From NCBI RefSeq assembly GCF_900104385.1, contig NZ_FNJA01000002.1, forward strand, positions 186,001 through 250,000: a DNA stretch of 64,000 nucleotides. Reading direction: 5' to 3'. Shown here in pieces: positions 36,200 through 45,251 of the stretch. Made by a program: the position numbers and the translations under genes. Position 1 is the first letter of the stretch. The number at the start of each line of letters is the position of its first letter. The notes under the pieces were generated by a model. The model worked only from the letters and a program-made list of their open reading frames with translations. It did not search any database and was not told the origin of the DNA. The DNA comes from Rhodoferax sp. OV413. Lineage in GTDB: Bacteria > Pseudomonadota > Gammaproteobacteria > Burkholderiales > Burkholderiaceae_C.

Positions 36200-39133
36200 T
36201 CAGGCCAGGTGCTTGCCGATCAGGCCGGTCAGCTCAAACATCGTCACCTGCGGCTTGCCGAATACCGGTGCCAGCAAGGCGTCGGCGTTGATGTTGCGCT
36301 TGTTGGTGGCGTCTTGCAGGTTGTTGGCCTTGATGTAGTCCCACATTTTCTTGACCATCTGCGGACGCGAAGCGGCCTCGCTGCCGACCACCGCGGCCAG
36401 GGCCGGGCTGGGCGTCAGGCCGCCGGTGCTGGCGGTTTTGCGCGGGGTTTTGGCCGCGGCGGTTTTCTTGGCTGCGGCCTTTTTGGCGGGGGCGGCCTTC
36501 TTGGCCGGAACCGCTTTCTTTGCGGCTGCAGACTTGGCTGCGGCACCGGGCCGTGGCGGGAACTTGCTGGGCGCGAACTCGAAGTTCACTTTGCCGGCTT
36601 CCGCGTCCCAGGCCAAAAAGGCCTTGAAGTTGCGGCGCGTGCGCATGGAGACGAACTTGTCCAGCAGATCGGTTTTGCCGGTGGCCAGCAGCTTGCGCAT
36701 CTGCTCGGGCTCCACCGGCTGTTGCAGGATGATCTTGCCGCTCTTGAAGTCGCAGCTGGGCGTCGGATGGGCCAGGGTCGGCACGGTTTTTTCGCAGACG
36801 TAGTTGGCGCCGTGCTCGTGCACCGGGCTGCCGCACTTGGGGCAGTTGCCCAGGCTGGGCGCGTCGCCAAAGTCGACCAGCTCACCGGTTTCCTCGGCCT
36901 TTTTGTCGTCGCCGAAGTCGAATTCCAGCTTGTAGTTCTTGGTTTCTTCGTCGAACTTGATGGTCATCTCGGCGGTGAACGGCCAGCCGGCCTTGGAGCG
37001 GAAGCCGTCCAGCGGGCCGATCCGGCGGTCGCGCATGAACTGCTCGACCTCGGCCTGCTCAAACGTGCGGCCGGCCGGCGATTTGCCGAACGAAAAGCCG
37101 CAGCCGTCGCTGTGACCATCGGCGCCGGTACAGGTGTAGCGGCGGTAGTTTTCTTTCACGATGCCGCCGCAGTTCGGGCAGGGCGTGGACAGCGTGGCGT
37201 AGTCGCCGGGAATGGTGTCGCGGTCGTATTCCTTGGCCTTTTTGACCAGGCGTTCGGTCATGGCGGCGATCTCGGCCATGAAGCTGGCGCGGCTGATCTG
37301 GCCGCGCTCCATTTGCGCGAGTTTGTATTCCCATTCGCCGGTGAGCTCGGCCTTGGAAAGTTCTTCCACGCCCAGGCCGCGTAAGAGCGTCATCAGCTGG
37401 AAAGCCTTGGCCGTGGGAATCAGCTCGCGGCCTTCGCGCAGCATGTATTTTTCGGCGATCAAGCCTTCGATGATGCTGGAGCGGGTGGCTGGCGTGCCCA
37501 GGCCTTTTTCCTGCATGGCTTCGCGCAGCTCGTCGTCGTCTATGGTCTTGCCTGCGCCTTCCATGGCGCCGAGCAAGGTGGCTTCGGAGTAGCGGGCCGG
37601 CGGCCGGGTCTTCAGCGCCTTGGGGTCCACGGCGACGGCCTGGACGGTTTCGCCGGGCTTCACCAGCACCAGGTTCTTGCCGTCTTTTTCATCGTCGTCG
37701 CTGACGGCTTCCTTGCCGTAAATGGCCAGCCAGCCCGGCTTGACCAGCACCTTGCCGTCACTGCGGAAAGCGTACTTTTTGCCTTCGGTCGCCACCGTGC
37801 TGATGCGGGTGGTGACCTGGTATTCGGCGCTGGGGAAGAACACCGACATAAAGCGGCGCACCACGAAGTCGTACAGCCGTTGCTCGGCCTCGCTGAGGCC
37901 GCTGGGGGCTTGCAGGGTCGGGATGATCGCAAAGTGATCGCTGACCTTGCTGTTGTCGAACACGCGCTTGGTCGGCTTCACGTAGTTGCCGTCCACCGCC
38001 TGCTTGGCAAACGGCGCCAGGTGCTTCATGCCGCTGTTGGCCAGCATGCCCATGGTTTCCTTGACTACCGGCAGGTAGTCTTCGGGCAGCGCGCGCGAAT
38101 CGGTACGCGGGTAGGTCAGGGCCTTGTGGCGTTCGTACAGGCTTTGCGCCAGGGCCAGTGTGGTCTTTGCGCTGAAGCCGAAGCGGCTGTTGGCCTCGCG
38201 CTGCAACGATGTCAGGTCGAACAGGGCGGGCGACGCCTGCGTGGTGGGCTTGCTTTCTTCCGTCACCGTGGCGGGCTTGCCGCGGGCGGCGCTGGCAATG
38301 GCTTGCGCCTCGGCTGCGTTCCACACGCGGTCGGCACGCTGCTCTGCGTCGGGCTGGCCGTCCGGGCCGGGCGGCGGTTTCTTCCAGTCGGGGTTGAACC
38401 ATTTGCCCGGGTAGTTGCCGGCTTCGGCATCGAAGCTGCCGTGGATTTCCCAGTAGTCGCGGCTGACGAACTTGCGGATTTTTTCTTCGCGCTCCACCAC
38501 CACCGACAGCGTGGGCGTCTGCACCCTGCCCACGGTGGTCAAAAAGAAGCCGCCATCGCGCGAGTTGAAGGCGGTCATGGCGCGGGTGCCGTTGATGCCG
38601 ACCAGCCAGTCGGCCTCGGAACGCGAACGCGCCGCATCGGCCAGGCCCTGCATCTGGGCTTCGGAGCGCAGCGCGCCAAAGCCATCGCGGATGGCCTGCG
38701 GTGTCATCGACTGCAGCCAGAGACGGCGCACCGGTTTGGCCAGGGGTTTGGAGCCGCCCGCGTACTGCTCGATCAGGCGGAAGATCAGTTCACCCTCGCG
38801 GCCCGCATCGCAGGCGTTGATGATGTCGGTGACGTCCTTGCGCTTGGCCTGCTTGACCACCGCGTTCAGGCGGGTTTTGGTTTTATCGACGGGTTTGAGG
38901 TCGAAATACGGTGGGATGACGGGCAGATGGGCAAAACTCCACTTGCCGCGCTTAACGTCAAATTCCTCTGGCGCCTGGATTTCCACCAAATGGCCGACCG
39001 CGCTGGTGACCACGTATTTTTCGCTCTCGAAATACTCGTCGAACTTTTCGAATTTGCCTGCCGTCGGCGTGAGTGCGCGCACGATGTCTTGCGCCACCGA
39101 CGGTTTTTCTGCAATCACCAAAGTTTTTGTCAT
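36200..39133 (-). CDS. topB: DNA topoisomerase III with C-terminal SWIB domain
   Basis: A 977-residue type IA topoisomerase that relaxes and decatenates DNA. The TOPRIM start is MTKTLVIAEKPSVAQDIVRA, with metal-binding DAGREGELIFR, and the active-site Tyr lies in LTYPRTDSRALP. Cysteine motifs near 600-760 (CPNCGGIVKENYRRYTC; CPKCGSPVHEHGANYVC) are zinc-finger-like. Then comes a Lys/Ala-rich tail like histone H1, and from about 905 a SWIB/MDM2 domain (VKKMWDYIKANNLQDATNKRNINADALL). The fusion is known in Burkholderiales. Start at 39133. It diverges from the SET-domain gene, sharing a 146-bp control region. Confidence 0.92.
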   Translation of the reverse strand: MTKTLVIAEKPSVAQDIVRALTPTAGKFEKFDEYFESEKYVVTSAVGHLVEIQAPEEFDVKRGKWSFAHLPVIPPYFDLKPVDKTKTRLNAVVKQAKRKDVTDIINACDAGREGELIFRLIEQYAGGSKPLAKPVRRLWLQSMTPQAIRDGFGALRSEAQMQGLADAARSRSEADWLVGINGTRAMTAFNSRDGGFFLTTVGRVQTPTLSVVVEREEKIRKFVSRDYWEIHGSFDAEAGNYPGKWFNPDWKKPPPGPDGQPDAEQRADRVWNAAEAQAIASAARGKPATVTEESKPTTQASPALFDLTSLQREANSRFGFSAKTTLALAQSLYERHKALTYPRTDSRALPEDYLPVVKETMGMLANSGMKHLAPFAKQAVDGNYVKPTKRVFDNSKVSDHFAIIPTLQAPSGLSEAEQRLYDFVVRRFMSVFFPSAEYQVTTRISTVATEGKKYAFRSDGKVLVKPGWLAIYGKEAVSDDDEKDGKNLVLVKPGETVQAVAVDPKALKTRPPARYSEATLLGAMEGAGKTIDDDELREAMQEKGLGTPATRSSIIEGLIAEKYMLREGRELIPTAKAFQLMTLLRGLGVEELSKAELTGEWEYKLAQMERGQISRASFMAEIAAMTERLVKKAKEYDRDTIPGDYATLSTPCPNCGGIVKENYRRYTCTGADGHSDGCGFSFGKSPAGRTFEQAEVEQFMRDRRIGPLDGFRSKAGWPFTAEMTIKFDEETKNYKLEFDFGDDKKAEETGELVDFGDAPSLGNCPKCGSPVHEHGANYVCEKTVPTLAHPTPSCDFKSGKIILQQPVEPEQMRKLLATGKTDLLDKFVSMRTRRNFKAFLAWDAEAGKVNFEFAPSKFPPRPGAAAKSAAAKKAVPAKKAAPAKKAAAKKTAAAKTPRKTASTGGLTPSPALAAVVGSEAASRPQMVKKMWDYIKANNLQDATNKRNINADALLAPVFGKPQVTMFELTGLIGKHLA

Positions 39134-39279
39134 AGTTTTTTCGCTAATTTTTGAATTCTGTGGGGGGCTTTGCGGGGCGGCGGCTCTTATATAGCCAGGG
39201 CCACTTCTACAATCCGGTTCAAGCTGTGTGCAATTGCACACACTTAGGTTCCCTTATTTAAGTTAACAGAGTTTTGCCC

Positions 39280-39786
39280 TTGACTTCCAAAACCCCCGTT
39301 AAAGCCGCTAGAAATACCGGGCGACGCATCCAGGTCCGACGCTCCGGCGTCCATGGCAAAGGCGTGTTCGCACTGCAGGACATCGCCGCTGGCGAGGTTG
39401 TGGCCGAGTACGTGGGCGAGATCATTTCCTGGCAAGAAGCCCAGGATCGGCACCCGCACGACCCCAGCCAGCCCAACCACACCTTCTACTTCCACGTGGA
39501 CGAAGACCGGGTCATCGACGCCAACTACGGTGGCAATGCCTCGCGCTGGATCAACCATGCCTGCGAGCCGAATTGCGAAACCGACGAGCAGGACGGCCGC
39601 ATCTTCATCGTGGCCCTGCAGGACATCGCGGCCGGCGAAGAGCTGAATTACGACTACGGCCTGATGCTGGAAGAGCGCTACACGCCCAAGCTGAAGGCCG
39701 AATACCCGTGCTGGTGCGGCGCGCCCAGCTGCCGCGGCACCCTGCTGGCGCCCAAGCGCCGGATCAGCCGGCTGCGCAAGCCATGA
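39280..39786 (+). CDS. SET domain lysine methyltransferase-like protein
   Basis: A 168-residue SET protein: RRSGVHGKGVFALQDIAAGEVVAEYVGEI, then NASRWINHACEPNCE (SAM/substrate NH-C motif), DIAAGEELNYDYG (catalytic Tyr) and a post-SET CWCGAPSCRGTLL cysteine cluster. SET proteins methylate lysines using S-adenosylmethionine; bacterial targets are largely unknown. The start is probably TTG at 39280, 8 bp after CAGAG; another TTG lies at 39274. Its stop overlaps birA (ATGA). It diverges from topB, whose lysine-rich tail is a speculative substrate. Confidence 0.87.
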   Translation: MTSKTPVKAARNTGRRIQVRRSGVHGKGVFALQDIAAGEVVAEYVGEIISWQEAQDRHPHDPSQPNHTFYFHVDEDRVIDANYGGNASRWINHACEPNCETDEQDGRIFIVALQDIAAGEELNYDYGLMLEERYTPKLKAEYPCWCGAPSCRGTLLAPKRRISRLRKP

Positions 39787-40544
39787 ACTGGCCGGCCGAG
39801 GCGATCTGGGAGGCGGTGTACCCGCTGCTGCCCGACTTTACGGTCGAGGTGCTGCCACAGATCGATTCCAGCAGCAGCGAGCTGATGCGTCGGGTCCGCG
39901 CCGGTCGCAACGAGCCGACTCTGCTGGTGGCCGAGCAGCAGACCGCCGGCCGCGGCCGCCTGGGGCGCGACTGGCATAGCCAAGTCGGCGATTCCTTGAC
40001 CTTTTCGCTGGCCCTGCCGCTGGCGCCGGCCGACTGGTCGGGCCTGTCGCTGGCCGTGGGGGTCAGCGTGGTGAACAGCCTGCATGCCGATCTGCAGCTC
40101 AAATGGCCGAACGATGTGTGGCTGCACGGCCGCAAGCTGGCCGGCATCTTGATCGAAACCGCCGGTGTGGGCGATCAGCGGGTGGCCGTGGTTGGCATCG
40201 GCATCAACATCGCGCCCCGCGCGGGGGATGGCCTGTCCACTGCGCCGGCCTGGCTGCAGGAAGTGCTGCCCGGCGTGGACGCGGGCCAGGCCTTGCTGCG
40301 CATCGCCGCGCCGCTGGTGCAGGCGCTCAAGGCCTTTGAGCTCGGCGGCTTTGCCCCGTTTCAGGCGCAGTTCGACCAGCGCGATCTGCTGCGCGACCGG
40401 GCGGTGAACCTGAGCAACGGCACGGTGGGCATGGCGCGCGGCGTCGATGCCCAGGGTGGCCTGCTGCTGCAAACGCCGGACGGCCTGCAGACCGTGACCA
40501 GCGCCGAAGTCAGCGTGCGCCCGGCCGCCACCCCGGCGGGCTAA
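39783..40544 (+). CDS. birA: Biotin--[acetyl-CoA-carboxylase] ligase
   Basis: A 253-residue biotin protein ligase that activates biotin with ATP and attaches it to the carrier domain of acetyl-CoA carboxylase. Key motifs: LPQIDSSSSELMRR, QTAGRGRLGRDWHS (biotinyl-AMP loop), LKWPNDVWLHGRKLAGILIE and GIGINIAP. It lacks the N-terminal DNA-binding domain of E. coli BirA, so it is a monofunctional ligase. It overlaps the SET gene by four bases and is 4 bp before the SPOR gene. Confidence 0.93.
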   Translation: MNWPAEAIWEAVYPLLPDFTVEVLPQIDSSSSELMRRVRAGRNEPTLLVAEQQTAGRGRLGRDWHSQVGDSLTFSLALPLAPADWSGLSLAVGVSVVNSLHADLQLKWPNDVWLHGRKLAGILIETAGVGDQRVAVVGIGINIAPRAGDGLSTAPAWLQEVLPGVDAGQALLRIAAPLVQALKAFELGGFAPFQAQFDQRDLLRDRAVNLSNGTVGMARGVDAQGGLLLQTPDGLQTVTSAEVSVRPAATPAG

Positions 40545-40548
40545 GCAC

Positions 40549-41223
40549 ATGCTGCGCGCCGTGATCCTGTTCTTGCTGCTGGCCAATGGCCTGTACTACG
40601 CCTGGTCGCAAGGCCTTCTGGCCGCCTACGGCCTGGCGCCCACGGTGGAATCCGAGCCGCAGCGCCTGCAGCAGCAGATCCACCCCGAGATGGTGGAAGT
40701 GCTGCCGCCGAACAGCGCCGACGCCGCTCCGGCTCCCGCACCAGCCGAGGCCGCCAGCGCCTCCGTTGCCGCCGCCGAGCCCACCGAATGCCTGACCGCC
40801 GGCCCGTTTGACGCGGCCCGTGGCACGGCGCTGGCCCGGTCGCTGGCAGCCCTGCCGGCCGGTTCCTGGACCCTGGACGAAGCGGTTGAACCCGGTCGCT
40901 GGATCGTCTACATGGGCCGCTACCCGAACACCGACTGGGTGGACCGCAAGAAAGCCGAGCTGCGCGGCATGCGCGTCAAATACGAGGCCCCGCCCAAGGC
41001 GCTGGAGCCCGGCTTGTCGCTGGGCGGCTTCGACAGCGAAGCCGCCGCCAATAAATCGCTGGGCGACCTGACCCAGCGTGGCGTGCGCACCGCGCGGGTG
41101 GTGCTCGAGCATCCCGAAGTGCGCGGCGTGCAGCTGCGCCTGCCGGCGGTGGACGCAGCCATCAAAACCCAGCTGGACGGACTGAAGCCGGCGCTGGCGG
41201 GCCGGCCGCTGCGCGCCTGCTGA
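40549..41223 (+). CDS. SPOR domain-containing protein
   Basis: A 224-residue protein with an N-terminal membrane anchor (LRAVILFLLLANGLYYAW), an Ala/Pro-rich linker to about 75, and a C-terminal SPOR-like region (CLTAGPFDAARGTALARSLAAL...WIVYMGRY...LSLGGFDSEAAANKSLGDLTQRGVRTARVV). SPOR domains bind denuded peptidoglycan at the division site. The birA-SPOR pairing is common in Burkholderiales. Confidence 0.83.
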   Translation: MLRAVILFLLLANGLYYAWSQGLLAAYGLAPTVESEPQRLQQQIHPEMVEVLPPNSADAAPAPAPAEAASASVAAAEPTECLTAGPFDAARGTALARSLAALPAGSWTLDEAVEPGRWIVYMGRYPNTDWVDRKKAELRGMRVKYEAPPKALEPGLSLGGFDSEAAANKSLGDLTQRGVRTARVVLEHPEVRGVQLRLPAVDAAIKTQLDGLKPALAGRPLRAC

Positions 41224-41232
41224 GAGTAACTT

Positions 41233-42414
41233 TTAGACCGCCGCGGCGAGCCGCCACAGCGAGGTGACTTCAGCCGCCCGCGCCGCATGCAGGGCGGCGG
41301 TGGCATCCGTCGCCTTGGGGTGCAGCGGCTTGGCGTCCAGCCGGCCCAGCACCTGCAAACCATTGCGTTCAAAGGCCGCCAGCAGCTCTTCGCGGCTGCG
41401 CAAGCCCAGGTGCTCAGCAAAGTCCGACAAGATCAGCCAGCCCTCGCCACCCGGTGCCAAGTGCGCCTTCAACCCGGCCAGAAAGCCCAGCAGCATGCTG
41501 CTGTTCTCGTCATACACGGCGTGTTCGATCGGCGATCCAGGCCGGGCCGGTAGCCAGGGCGGGTTGCACACGATCAGCGTGGCCTGGCCCTCGGGGAACA
41601 GGTCGGTCTGCACCACCTGCACCTGCTTGGCCACGCCCAGCTGCGCCAGGTTGTCCCGGGCGCATGCCAGGGCGCGCGGGTCGGTATCGGTGGCCACGAT
41701 CTGGGCCACACCGCGCCGCGCCAGCACCGCCGCCAGCACGCCGCTGCCGGTGCCGATGTCGAACGCCGTCCCCGCCACCGGCAAGGGGGCTTTGGCCACC
41801 AGGTCGATGTACTCGCCGCGCACCGGCGAAAACACGCCGTAGTGCGGGTGGATGCGGTTCAGCGGCGGCTCGCCCAGCGCCGGGATCTCCAGGCCCTTGC
41901 GGCGCCATTCGTGGGTGCTGGTCAGGCCTTGCAGCTCGCGCAGAGTGATGACGGCCGGGCCTTCCGCGGCATTCGCCGGGCCCCAGGCCGCTAAACAAGC
42001 GGCATGCACATTGGGCGCGCGGCGCAGCGGGATGCTGTAGTCGGCGTTGATGGGTAGCAGCAGCATGTTCAGCACCCGCGCGCGTTGGGCCTGGGCCTGG
42101 CGGTACAGGTGGAAGGCCTCGGCCGGGGCGACGGCCTCCTTGGGCGCTTTGCGCTGCTTGCGCGCCGGGGTCTGGTCGACGCGCCGGGCGATGGCTTGCA
42201 GCAGCTGACGGGCGTTGTGGAAGTCGCCACGCCACAGCAGGGCCGTACCCTCGCAGGCCAGGCGGTAGGCGGTGTCGGCCGACAAAGTGTCGTCGGCCAG
42301 CACGACGCGCTTGGGCGCGGGCGCGCCGCGCTCGGAGCGCCAGCGGGCGGACTGGGGCTGGTCGGCCTCGGTCCAATGGATGGTGGGGTGGGTGGCGGAA
42401 TCGTTGGTCGGCAT
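41233..42414 (-). CDS. Class I SAM-dependent methyltransferase (HemK/PrmC-like)
   Basis: A 393-residue protein. The N-terminal about 190 residues are helical and not assignable; the C-terminal Rossmann domain carries FDIGTGSGVLAAVLARRG, VATDTDPRALACARDNLAQLG and CNPPWLPA, the NPPW/Y motif used by N5-glutamine and N6-adenine methyltransferases. Substrate unknown; protein glutamine or nucleic acid adenine are the family options. Start at MPTNDSATHP (42414). Convergent with the SPOR gene. Confidence 0.82.
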   Translation of the reverse strand: MPTNDSATHPTIHWTEADQPQSARWRSERGAPAPKRVVLADDTLSADTAYRLACEGTALLWRGDFHNARQLLQAIARRVDQTPARKQRKAPKEAVAPAEAFHLYRQAQAQRARVLNMLLLPINADYSIPLRRAPNVHAACLAAWGPANAAEGPAVITLRELQGLTSTHEWRRKGLEIPALGEPPLNRIHPHYGVFSPVRGEYIDLVAKAPLPVAGTAFDIGTGSGVLAAVLARRGVAQIVATDTDPRALACARDNLAQLGVAKQVQVVQTDLFPEGQATLIVCNPPWLPARPGSPIEHAVYDENSSMLLGFLAGLKAHLAPGGEGWLILSDFAEHLGLRSREELLAAFERNGLQVLGRLDAKPLHPKATDATAALHAARAAEVTSLWRLAAAV

Positions 42415-42511
42415 GGCAGGCTTTGCGCGGTGGGTAACCGGGTCTTTTAACAGACGAGGCCGATCGTCCTCCAAGTTGCGGAAAACCGCGGTAAAACATC
42501 GGTGTGTAATA

Positions 42512-42564
42512 GTGCTATATTTTTAGTAGCTGTTACCGCTCGTACTACCTGCGATACCGCCCAT
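42512..42564 (-). repeat. Dispersed repeat copy 9
   Basis: TGCTATATTTTTAGTAGCTG then CGCTCGTACTACCTGCGATA; a diverged copy in the gap before the 145-aa secreted protein gene. Confidence 0.55.
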
Positions 42565-42636
42565 TTTCTTGTAAATTTTCCGGGTATTCCGTCGAATGTA
42601 TAGTGGCCAATTCCGCCACCCTGGGGACTTTGGACC

Positions 42637-43074
42637 ATGCGACTCCTGCTGTTGACCGTGCTGATGGCCGCGCTGGCGCCGGCTGCCGATGCCGGTGTTT
42701 TCACCACCCGCTGCCTGTTCGCCGAAGGCGCTAAAAAACCGATCCTGCTGCAGTTCAGCACCGTGGGCGACGACGCGAGTGGCTGGAGCGGCGGCTTCGT
42801 GCGCTACGGCACCAACAGCCGGCCCATCAGCCTGGTGCGCGTGCGCGAATCGCATGTGGAAACAGCACCCGGCCGGCCGTTTGCGTTCACCACTGTCTGG
42901 CTGGAGATCGTCGGCGGCCAGACGCTGGGTAGCTACGAGGTGGAAACCCAGGGCGCGCGTATCAACCGCTTCGTCTACACCCACAAGCGCAGCGGCCTGG
43001 GCACCAGCTTCGTGGAAAACCCGGGTATCGATGTCGGTGCCGACGGCGCCTGCCGCTGGACGGCCACGGGCTAG
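42637..43074 (+). CDS. Hypothetical secreted protein
   Basis: A 145-residue protein with a clear signal peptide (MRLLLLTVLMAALAPAADAG, cleavage near ADA-G) and a beta-rich mature part with two cysteines (TTRCLF near the start and GACRW near the end) that may form a disulfide. I do not recognise the family. It is bounded on both sides by dispersed repeats. Confidence 0.65.
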   Translation: MRLLLLTVLMAALAPAADAGVFTTRCLFAEGAKKPILLQFSTVGDDASGWSGGFVRYGTNSRPISLVRVRESHVETAPGRPFAFTTVWLEIVGGQTLGSYEVETQGARINRFVYTHKRSGLGTSFVENPGIDVGADGACRWTATG

Positions 43075-43082
43075 TCCAGGTT

Positions 43083-43132
43083 ACTATCGAATGCATAGCG
43101 GCTTGCGCAGGTACTGCATGCGCTAGCGGCCC
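43083..43132 (-). repeat. Dispersed repeat copy 10
   Basis: CTATCGAATGCATAGCGGCT then GCGCAGGTACTGCATGCGCT and AGCGGCC. Lies between the secreted-protein gene and the GNAT gene. Confidence 0.75.
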
Positions 43133-43152
43133 ATTTCATCAGGATTTTCAGC

Positions 43153-43584
43153 ATGCACACCAGCAGCCAACGCGGCGCCTACCGCATCAGCACCGACCCG
43201 CAGCAGCTGGACCTGGCCGCTGTCCACGCCTACCTCGCGCAGAGCTACTGGTCGCCCGGCGTCGCCCGCGAACGGGTCGAGCGTGCGGCGGCGAATTCCC
43301 TGTGTTTTGGCCTGTTCCACGGCGCGCAGCAGGTGGGTTTTGCGCGGGTCGTCACCGACAAAACCACGTTCGCCTACCTGGCCGACGTCTACATCCTCGA
43401 AGCCTACCGCGGCCAGGGTTTGTCCAAGTGGCTGATGCAAACCATCCTCGCCCATCCCGACCTGCAAGGCCTGCGCCGCTTCATGCTGGCCACGCGGGAT
43501 GCGCACAGCCTGTATGCGCAGTTCGGCTTCACCGCGCTGGCCAATCCGGGGCGGCTGATGGAGATGCATCGGCCGGCGGCTTAA
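43153..43584 (+). CDS. GNAT family N-acetyltransferase
   Basis: A 143-residue single GNAT domain: FARVVTDKTTFAYLADVYILEAYRGQGLSKWLMQTIL holds the acetyl-CoA pyrophosphate loop (RGQGLSKW), followed by MLATRDAHSLYAQFGFTAL. This subtype is frequent as a stand-alone gene; the substrate is unknown. Confidence 0.87.
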   Translation: MHTSSQRGAYRISTDPQQLDLAAVHAYLAQSYWSPGVARERVERAAANSLCFGLFHGAQQVGFARVVTDKTTFAYLADVYILEAYRGQGLSKWLMQTILAHPDLQGLRRFMLATRDAHSLYAQFGFTALANPGRLMEMHRPAA

Positions 43585-43618
43585 GTTGCGTGGTCTTCCT
43601 TTTAACTTCACCAACACC

Positions 43619-44422
43619 ATGAAAAATAGCCCTCGTTTGTTGCTCCTGGTGCTTCTTTGCGTAGGCCTGGGCGTTGGCGTGTTGAAGGCTTACACCTTCG
43701 GTCGTATCGCCTTTGACGCGGGCAACTACAAAGCTGCCCGGTGGTGGTATGGGGTGGCCGCCAATATGGGGGACGCGAATGCCCAAAACAACCTGGCCGG
43801 GCTGTACGCGGACGGGCTGGGCGGCCCGCAGAACAACCGCCTGGCGGCAGAGTGGTTCGAGAAGGCAGCCCGTAACGGGGTTGCATCGGCAAAGTTCAAT
43901 TTGTCCAATTTTTATGAAGACGGCCGAGGCGGCACGCAGGACACGCGCAAAGCGGTTGCACTGTTGGAGAGCGCTGCGTCGGAGGGCGACGTGGTTGCTG
44001 CGTTCAATCTGGGCAGCATTTATGCCACCGGGCGGGATGACTTTCCCAAAGATGCCACACAGGCCATTGCCTGGTACCAAAAAGCGGCGGACCGCGGCTA
44101 TGCATCGGCCCAGTACAACCTGGGCAGCCTGTACGCACAGGGTGTGGATGTACCCCAAGATTTGAGCCAAGCCGGAAAGTTCTTTTCTCAGGCTGCGCAG
44201 CTTGGCCATGCCAAAGCCCAGATGGATCTGGGGACCATGCATGCCTTCGGCATGGGCTATGCGCAGGACACTGTCCAAGGCATGCAGTGGCTGCGCAAGG
44301 CGGCCAGTCAAGCCGTAACCGCGGCCGAGGCGATGCGGCGGATAGAGACTGTTTGCAAAGGCACGATCGACGCAGCAACTAAAGCCTTATGCCAACAGCC
44401 GCTGAGCACGCCTGCGGGCTGA
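43619..44422 (+). CDS. Sel1-repeat (tetratricopeptide-like) protein
   Basis: A 267-residue protein anchored by an N-terminal hydrophobic segment (RLLLLVLLCVGLGVGVLKAY) or exported by it, then about five Sel1 repeats, for example AARWWYGVAANMGDANAQNNLAGLYADGLGG, AIAWYQKAADRGYASAQYNLGSLYAQGVDV and AGKFFSQAAQLGHAKAQMDLGTMHAFGMG. These repeats form protein-binding solenoids in the envelope. Base composition is lower in GC than the neighbours and no clear ribosome-binding site precedes MKNSPRL, which may indicate acquisition. Confidence 0.82.
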   Translation: MKNSPRLLLLVLLCVGLGVGVLKAYTFGRIAFDAGNYKAARWWYGVAANMGDANAQNNLAGLYADGLGGPQNNRLAAEWFEKAARNGVASAKFNLSNFYEDGRGGTQDTRKAVALLESAASEGDVVAAFNLGSIYATGRDDFPKDATQAIAWYQKAADRGYASAQYNLGSLYAQGVDVPQDLSQAGKFFSQAAQLGHAKAQMDLGTMHAFGMGYAQDTVQGMQWLRKAASQAVTAAEAMRRIETVCKGTIDAATKALCQQPLSTPAG

Positions 44423-44434
44423 CCAGACCGCCCC

Positions 44435-45124
44435 ATGAAGCCACCTCCGCTGGCCCTCACGCCCGAAGAGCAGGCCGCATTCCTGCAGTCCGTCGACCAG
44501 GTGCAGCAGGCGGCGCTGCGCGGGCTGGAGGCGCAGCCTGGCGGCTGGGCGGTTGTGGCGTTTGTCCGGCATTTGCAGCGCGGGGTGGATAGTGTGGTGG
44601 CTACCGTCCGGGACCAGGGCGTGCGGCTGGACTGCGCGGCCGGTTGCAGCCATTGCTGCCACGCCCGGGTTGAGGCGATGGCGCCCGAGATATTCCAGAT
44701 TGCCGGCGAACTGGCCGCGCGGCCGCCGCTAGAGCAGGCCGAGACTGTGGCGCGGCTTGAGGCCTACCTGGCGGTGCAGACCCAGGACGCCAGCCCGCAG
44801 GATGCGCCTTGGAGCTGCCGGCCGGCGTGCCCTTTCCTCATTGACCAGCTGTGTTCCATCTACGCGGTGCGCCCGGCAGCCTGCCGCAAGGCGCATTCGC
44901 GCGATGTGGCCGCCTGCGCGAGCGATGCCGCGCTGATTCCACAGAGCCTGGAGCTGGCTGTACACGCCGAGGCGCTGCAGCTGGGCACTGCGGCTGCCTA
45001 CCGCCAGCGCGGCCTGGACGCCCAGCCGCACGAGCTGGTGCAGGCCGTGCTGCTGGCGCTGCGCGACCCGTCGGCACTCAGCCGTTGGCAAGATGGCGAG
45101 CCGGTGTTCGGCGTGGACCGCTAG
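44435..45124 (+). CDS. YkgJ family cysteine cluster protein
   Basis: A 229-residue protein with the UPF0153/YkgJ cysteine pattern: LDCAAGCSHCCHARVEAM, SCRPACPFLIDQLCSIYAVRPAACRKAHS and AACASD. The eight or so cysteines probably bind zinc or an iron-sulfur cluster. Function unknown. It begins 12 bp after the Sel1 gene. Confidence 0.85.
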   Translation: MKPPPLALTPEEQAAFLQSVDQVQQAALRGLEAQPGGWAVVAFVRHLQRGVDSVVATVRDQGVRLDCAAGCSHCCHARVEAMAPEIFQIAGELAARPPLEQAETVARLEAYLAVQTQDASPQDAPWSCRPACPFLIDQLCSIYAVRPAACRKAHSRDVAACASDAALIPQSLELAVHAEALQLGTAAAYRQRGLDAQPHELVQAVLLALRDPSALSRWQDGEPVFGVDR

Positions 45125-45251
45125 GTAGCGGCCGGCTTGCCAGCCTTCCTCCATTTTTGCGTGCGGACCGAATGTGTGCGGTGGCTAAGATCGGCGCGTA
45201 GGTGCTGCGGTTTTCGCGGCACGCATGGCATTCACCACCAGGAGATCCACC

